Shown: positions 4,724 to 6,285 of the stretch, piece after piece
Layout of the letters: each line of letters begins with the position of its first letter
How positions within the stretch are numbered: position 1 is the stretch's first letter
Source: Coxiellaceae bacterium
GTDB taxonomy: Bacteria; Pseudomonadota; Gammaproteobacteria; GCA-013414725
Length of the DNA stretch: 6,285 nucleotides
Reading direction: 5' to 3'
Assembly (NCBI GenBank): GCA_013414725.1
Contig: CP058706.1
Span: forward strand, 222,563 to 228,847
The notes under the pieces: model-generated
What the model was told of the DNA's origin: nothing
Databases searched by the model: none
What the model saw: only the letters and a program-made list of their open reading frames with translations
Position numbers and translations under genes: made by a program

Positions 4724-4862
4724 CAATAAGGCCGATGATTGATACAAACCAATCAATGCTCTATTGCAATAAAGATTTTTTCCCTGATTTTCTTGCGCTC
4801 CCTCAGGCAAAATTTTAGCGTCAATTCACTGTGGAAACAATGACTATTGTTATATCCTAAAA

Positions 4863-4925
4863 ATGCGGACGGTAACATTCAGATCGCGAGAAGTTGTGAT
4901 GCAAGATGGATGTTACTGTTCGCAT
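4863..4925 (+). other. Long hairpin with wobble pairs favouring a plus-strand RNA
   Basis: Bases 4863-4881 pair with 4907-4925 over 19 consecutive positions, three of them G-T. An inner 7-bp stem (4883-4889 with 4894-4900) has two more G-T pairs and a GAAG loop. All five wobbles are G-U in a plus-strand RNA but A-C mismatches in a minus-strand RNA. The element sits 35 bases past the recG stop codon. On the minus strand the stem is followed by five T (4863-4859), so it could act as an imperfect recG terminator. TCCTAAAA (4855-4862) and its complement (4948-4955) bracket the region, like the ends of a small palindromic element. No plus-strand promoter was convincing. Confidence 0.5.
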
Positions 4926-4959
4926 CTTGAGGTGTGATGGATATAGATTTTAGGAATTA

Positions 4960-6285
4960 TCAGACTGTGCCATAACGTTCAGCATCACCAAGCCAACGTT
5001 TTATTAGTGCTGGCACTATCTCTGGCGAATTTTGTAATAATTGTTGTGCGCTTGCCTGCACTGCGGGCAATAACGGTTGATCACGCATTAAATCGGCCAA
5101 TTTAAATTGCATCAAACCTGTTTGACGTGTCCCCAATACTTCACCTGGGCCGCGTAATTCCAAATCTTGTCTTGCAATTTCAAATCCATCGTTTGTCATA
5201 CGCATAATTGACAAACGTTGCTTACTAATCATTGATAAAGGCAATCGATATAATAATACACAATGACTTTGTATTGCGCCACGTCCCACTCTACCACGTA
5301 ATTGATGCAATTGCGCCAAACCCAATCGTTCTGGATTTTCAATAATCATTAAACTGGCATTTGGAACATCCACACCCACTTCAATCACAGTTGTAGCCAC
5401 TAACAAATCAATAGCATGGTTTTTAAACGCCATCATAATTTCTTGTTTTTGTTGCGGTCGCATCCGCCCATGTATTAATCCTACACGCAACTCTGGCAAA
5501 GCTTGTGTCAATTCAAGTGCAGTGGCTTCTGCAGCTTGACATTCCAACACTTCAGATTCTTCTATTAAAGTACAGACCCAATAGGCTTGTTTACCCGTAG
5601 TGCAATTCTGTTTGACGCGCTCGATTACCTCACCTCGACGAGTATTGGGAATGGCAACTGTAGCAATCGGCGTCCGTCCCGGCGGCAATTCATCGATAAT
5701 TGAGCAATCTAAATCAGCATAAGCTGTCATTGCAAGAGTACGAGGAATCGGTGTAGCGGTCATAATAAGCTGATGCGGCACAAATCCCTGATGTTTGCCT
5801 TTTTCACGCAAAGCAAGCCGCTGATGTACACCAAAGCGGTGTTGTTCATCAATCACAATCAATGCCAAACGATTAAACTGCACGGATTCTTGAAATAAAG
5901 CATGGGTCCCCACCACAATTTGAATCGTACCTGCAGCAATTCTTGCCAAAATATCTTGACGTGCTTTTGCCGTTGTTTTTCCCATTAACAATGCAACATG
6001 AATTCCTAAGGGTTGTAACCAAGTTTGCAAATGTTGAAAATGCTGCTCTGCCAAAATTTCGGTTGGTGCCATCACCACCGCTTGATAATTATTTTCTACA
6101 GCACGTAAAGCTGCAATAACGGCCACCACTGTTTTACCTGCACCCACGTCGCCTTGCACCAATCGCAACATCGGTTTATTTTGCTGCAAATCTTGCAACA
6201 ACTCTTCAGCTACACGCTGTTGCGCATTAGTCAATTGAAAAGGCAGTTGTGCTAAAAACGTGGTAATAATTGATTGTGTGGCAAT
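4960..6285 (-). CDS. recG: ATP-dependent DNA helicase RecG, C-terminal part (5' end off the window)
   Basis: RecG is a monomeric superfamily 2 translocase that remodels stalled replication forks and branched DNA in the cytoplasm. The frame is open to the right edge, giving 441 visible residues of a protein usually near 690, so the N-terminal wedge (OB-fold) domain lies outside. With the first visible codon as residue 1: LPFQLTNAQQR before motif I, Walker A GDVGAGKT (45-52), APTEILAEQH (73-82), DEQHRFG (146-152), TATPIPRTLA (176-185), HGRM (272-275), VATTVIEVGVDVPN (296-309), QLRGRVGRG (328-336), and the RecG-specific tail RQDLELRGPGEVLGTRQTG (372-390). All helicase motifs are intact, and the end ALIKRWLGDAERYGTV resembles the normal RecG C-terminus. 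The TTG at 6234 codes for an internal leucine and is not the start. No gene follows closely, so recG ends its transcription unit here. Confidence 0.97.
   Translation of the reverse strand: MATQSIITTFLAQLPFQLTNAQQRVAEELLQDLQQNKPMLRLVQGDVGAGKTVVAVIAALRAVENNYQAVVMAPTEILAEQHFQHLQTWLQPLGIHVALLMGKTTAKARQDILARIAAGTIQIVVGTHALFQESVQFNRLALIVIDEQHRFGVHQRLALREKGKHQGFVPHQLIMTATPIPRTLAMTAYADLDCSIIDELPPGRTPIATVAIPNTRRGEVIERVKQNCTTGKQAYWVCTLIEESEVLECQAAEATALELTQALPELRVGLIHGRMRPQQKQEIMMAFKNHAIDLLVATTVIEVGVDVPNASLMIIENPERLGLAQLHQLRGRVGRGAIQSHCVLLYRLPLSMISKQRLSIMRMTNDGFEIARQDLELRGPGEVLGTRQTGLMQFKLADLMRDQPLLPAVQASAQQLLQNSPEIVPALIKRWLGDAERYGTV

Noticed and set aside
4750..4830. Sigma-70 promoter for the OmpA-like gene (TTGCAA-17-TGTATC, or TTGACG near 4819-4824)
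   Set aside because: The -10 boxes are poor (three of six or worse), so none is listed as a feature. The gene's promoter remains unidentified.
6232..6234. TTG as the start codon of RecG
   Set aside because: The frame stays open to the window edge with LAQLPFQLTNAQQR, which is normal RecG sequence before motif I. The TTG is an internal leucine codon.

Overview
The window reads as a piece of an AT-rich gammaproteobacterial chromosome, most likely from the order Legionellales (Legionella, Coxiella, Aquicella or Berkiella-type organisms). The main reason is a tandem set of proteins of the Legionella-type major outer membrane protein family (Lpg1974-type pore-forming OMP, Pfam Legionella_OMP). 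They share a framework of a Sec signal peptide, AYPAATNPTEVSVPQL, GYIFPGTGND and VGCRL.LHPFAGARFA. The taxon is inferred from protein style only. Every gene that can be supported lies on the minus strand, so transcription runs from high to low coordinates.

In transcription order: (i) 6285-4960 is the C-terminal two thirds of the ATP-dependent DNA helicase RecG, running off the right edge. (ii) 4959-4687 is non-coding and holds a long, unusually well-paired hairpin whose wobble pairs favour a plus-strand RNA, then the leader of the next gene. (iii) 4686-4145 is a small OmpA-like eight-stranded barrel protein broken by a single-base frameshift in a run of five A/T, followed by a strong terminator. 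(iv) 4144-3733 is a 412-base AT-rich intergenic region with two candidate sigma-70 promoters, a 17-codon reading frame or small RNA candidate, and a 16-bp perfect palindrome. (v) 3732-2644, 2479-1355 and 1188-103 are three tandem paralogous porin-like genes. (vi) 75-1 is the start of a fourth exported protein, probably a further paralogue, running off the left edge.

The first two paralogues are each a self-contained unit: own promoter, the same AAGGAGG ribosome site, and own intrinsic terminator with a related ACGCATAGC stem. The third paralogue has its own promoter (TTTACA-17-GATAAT) but no terminator, and sits only 27 bases ahead of the partial fourth gene, so those two are probably one operon. 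The paralogues keep barrel framework segments nearly fixed and differ in a few blocks that look like surface loops, including one strikingly hydrophobic block. No tRNA, rRNA, CRISPR array or transposase gene was seen. The strongest points for a second look are the frameshifted barrel gene, the directional hairpin beside recG, the promoter with a short reading frame at 3960-3859, and the pattern of loop variation across the porin array.
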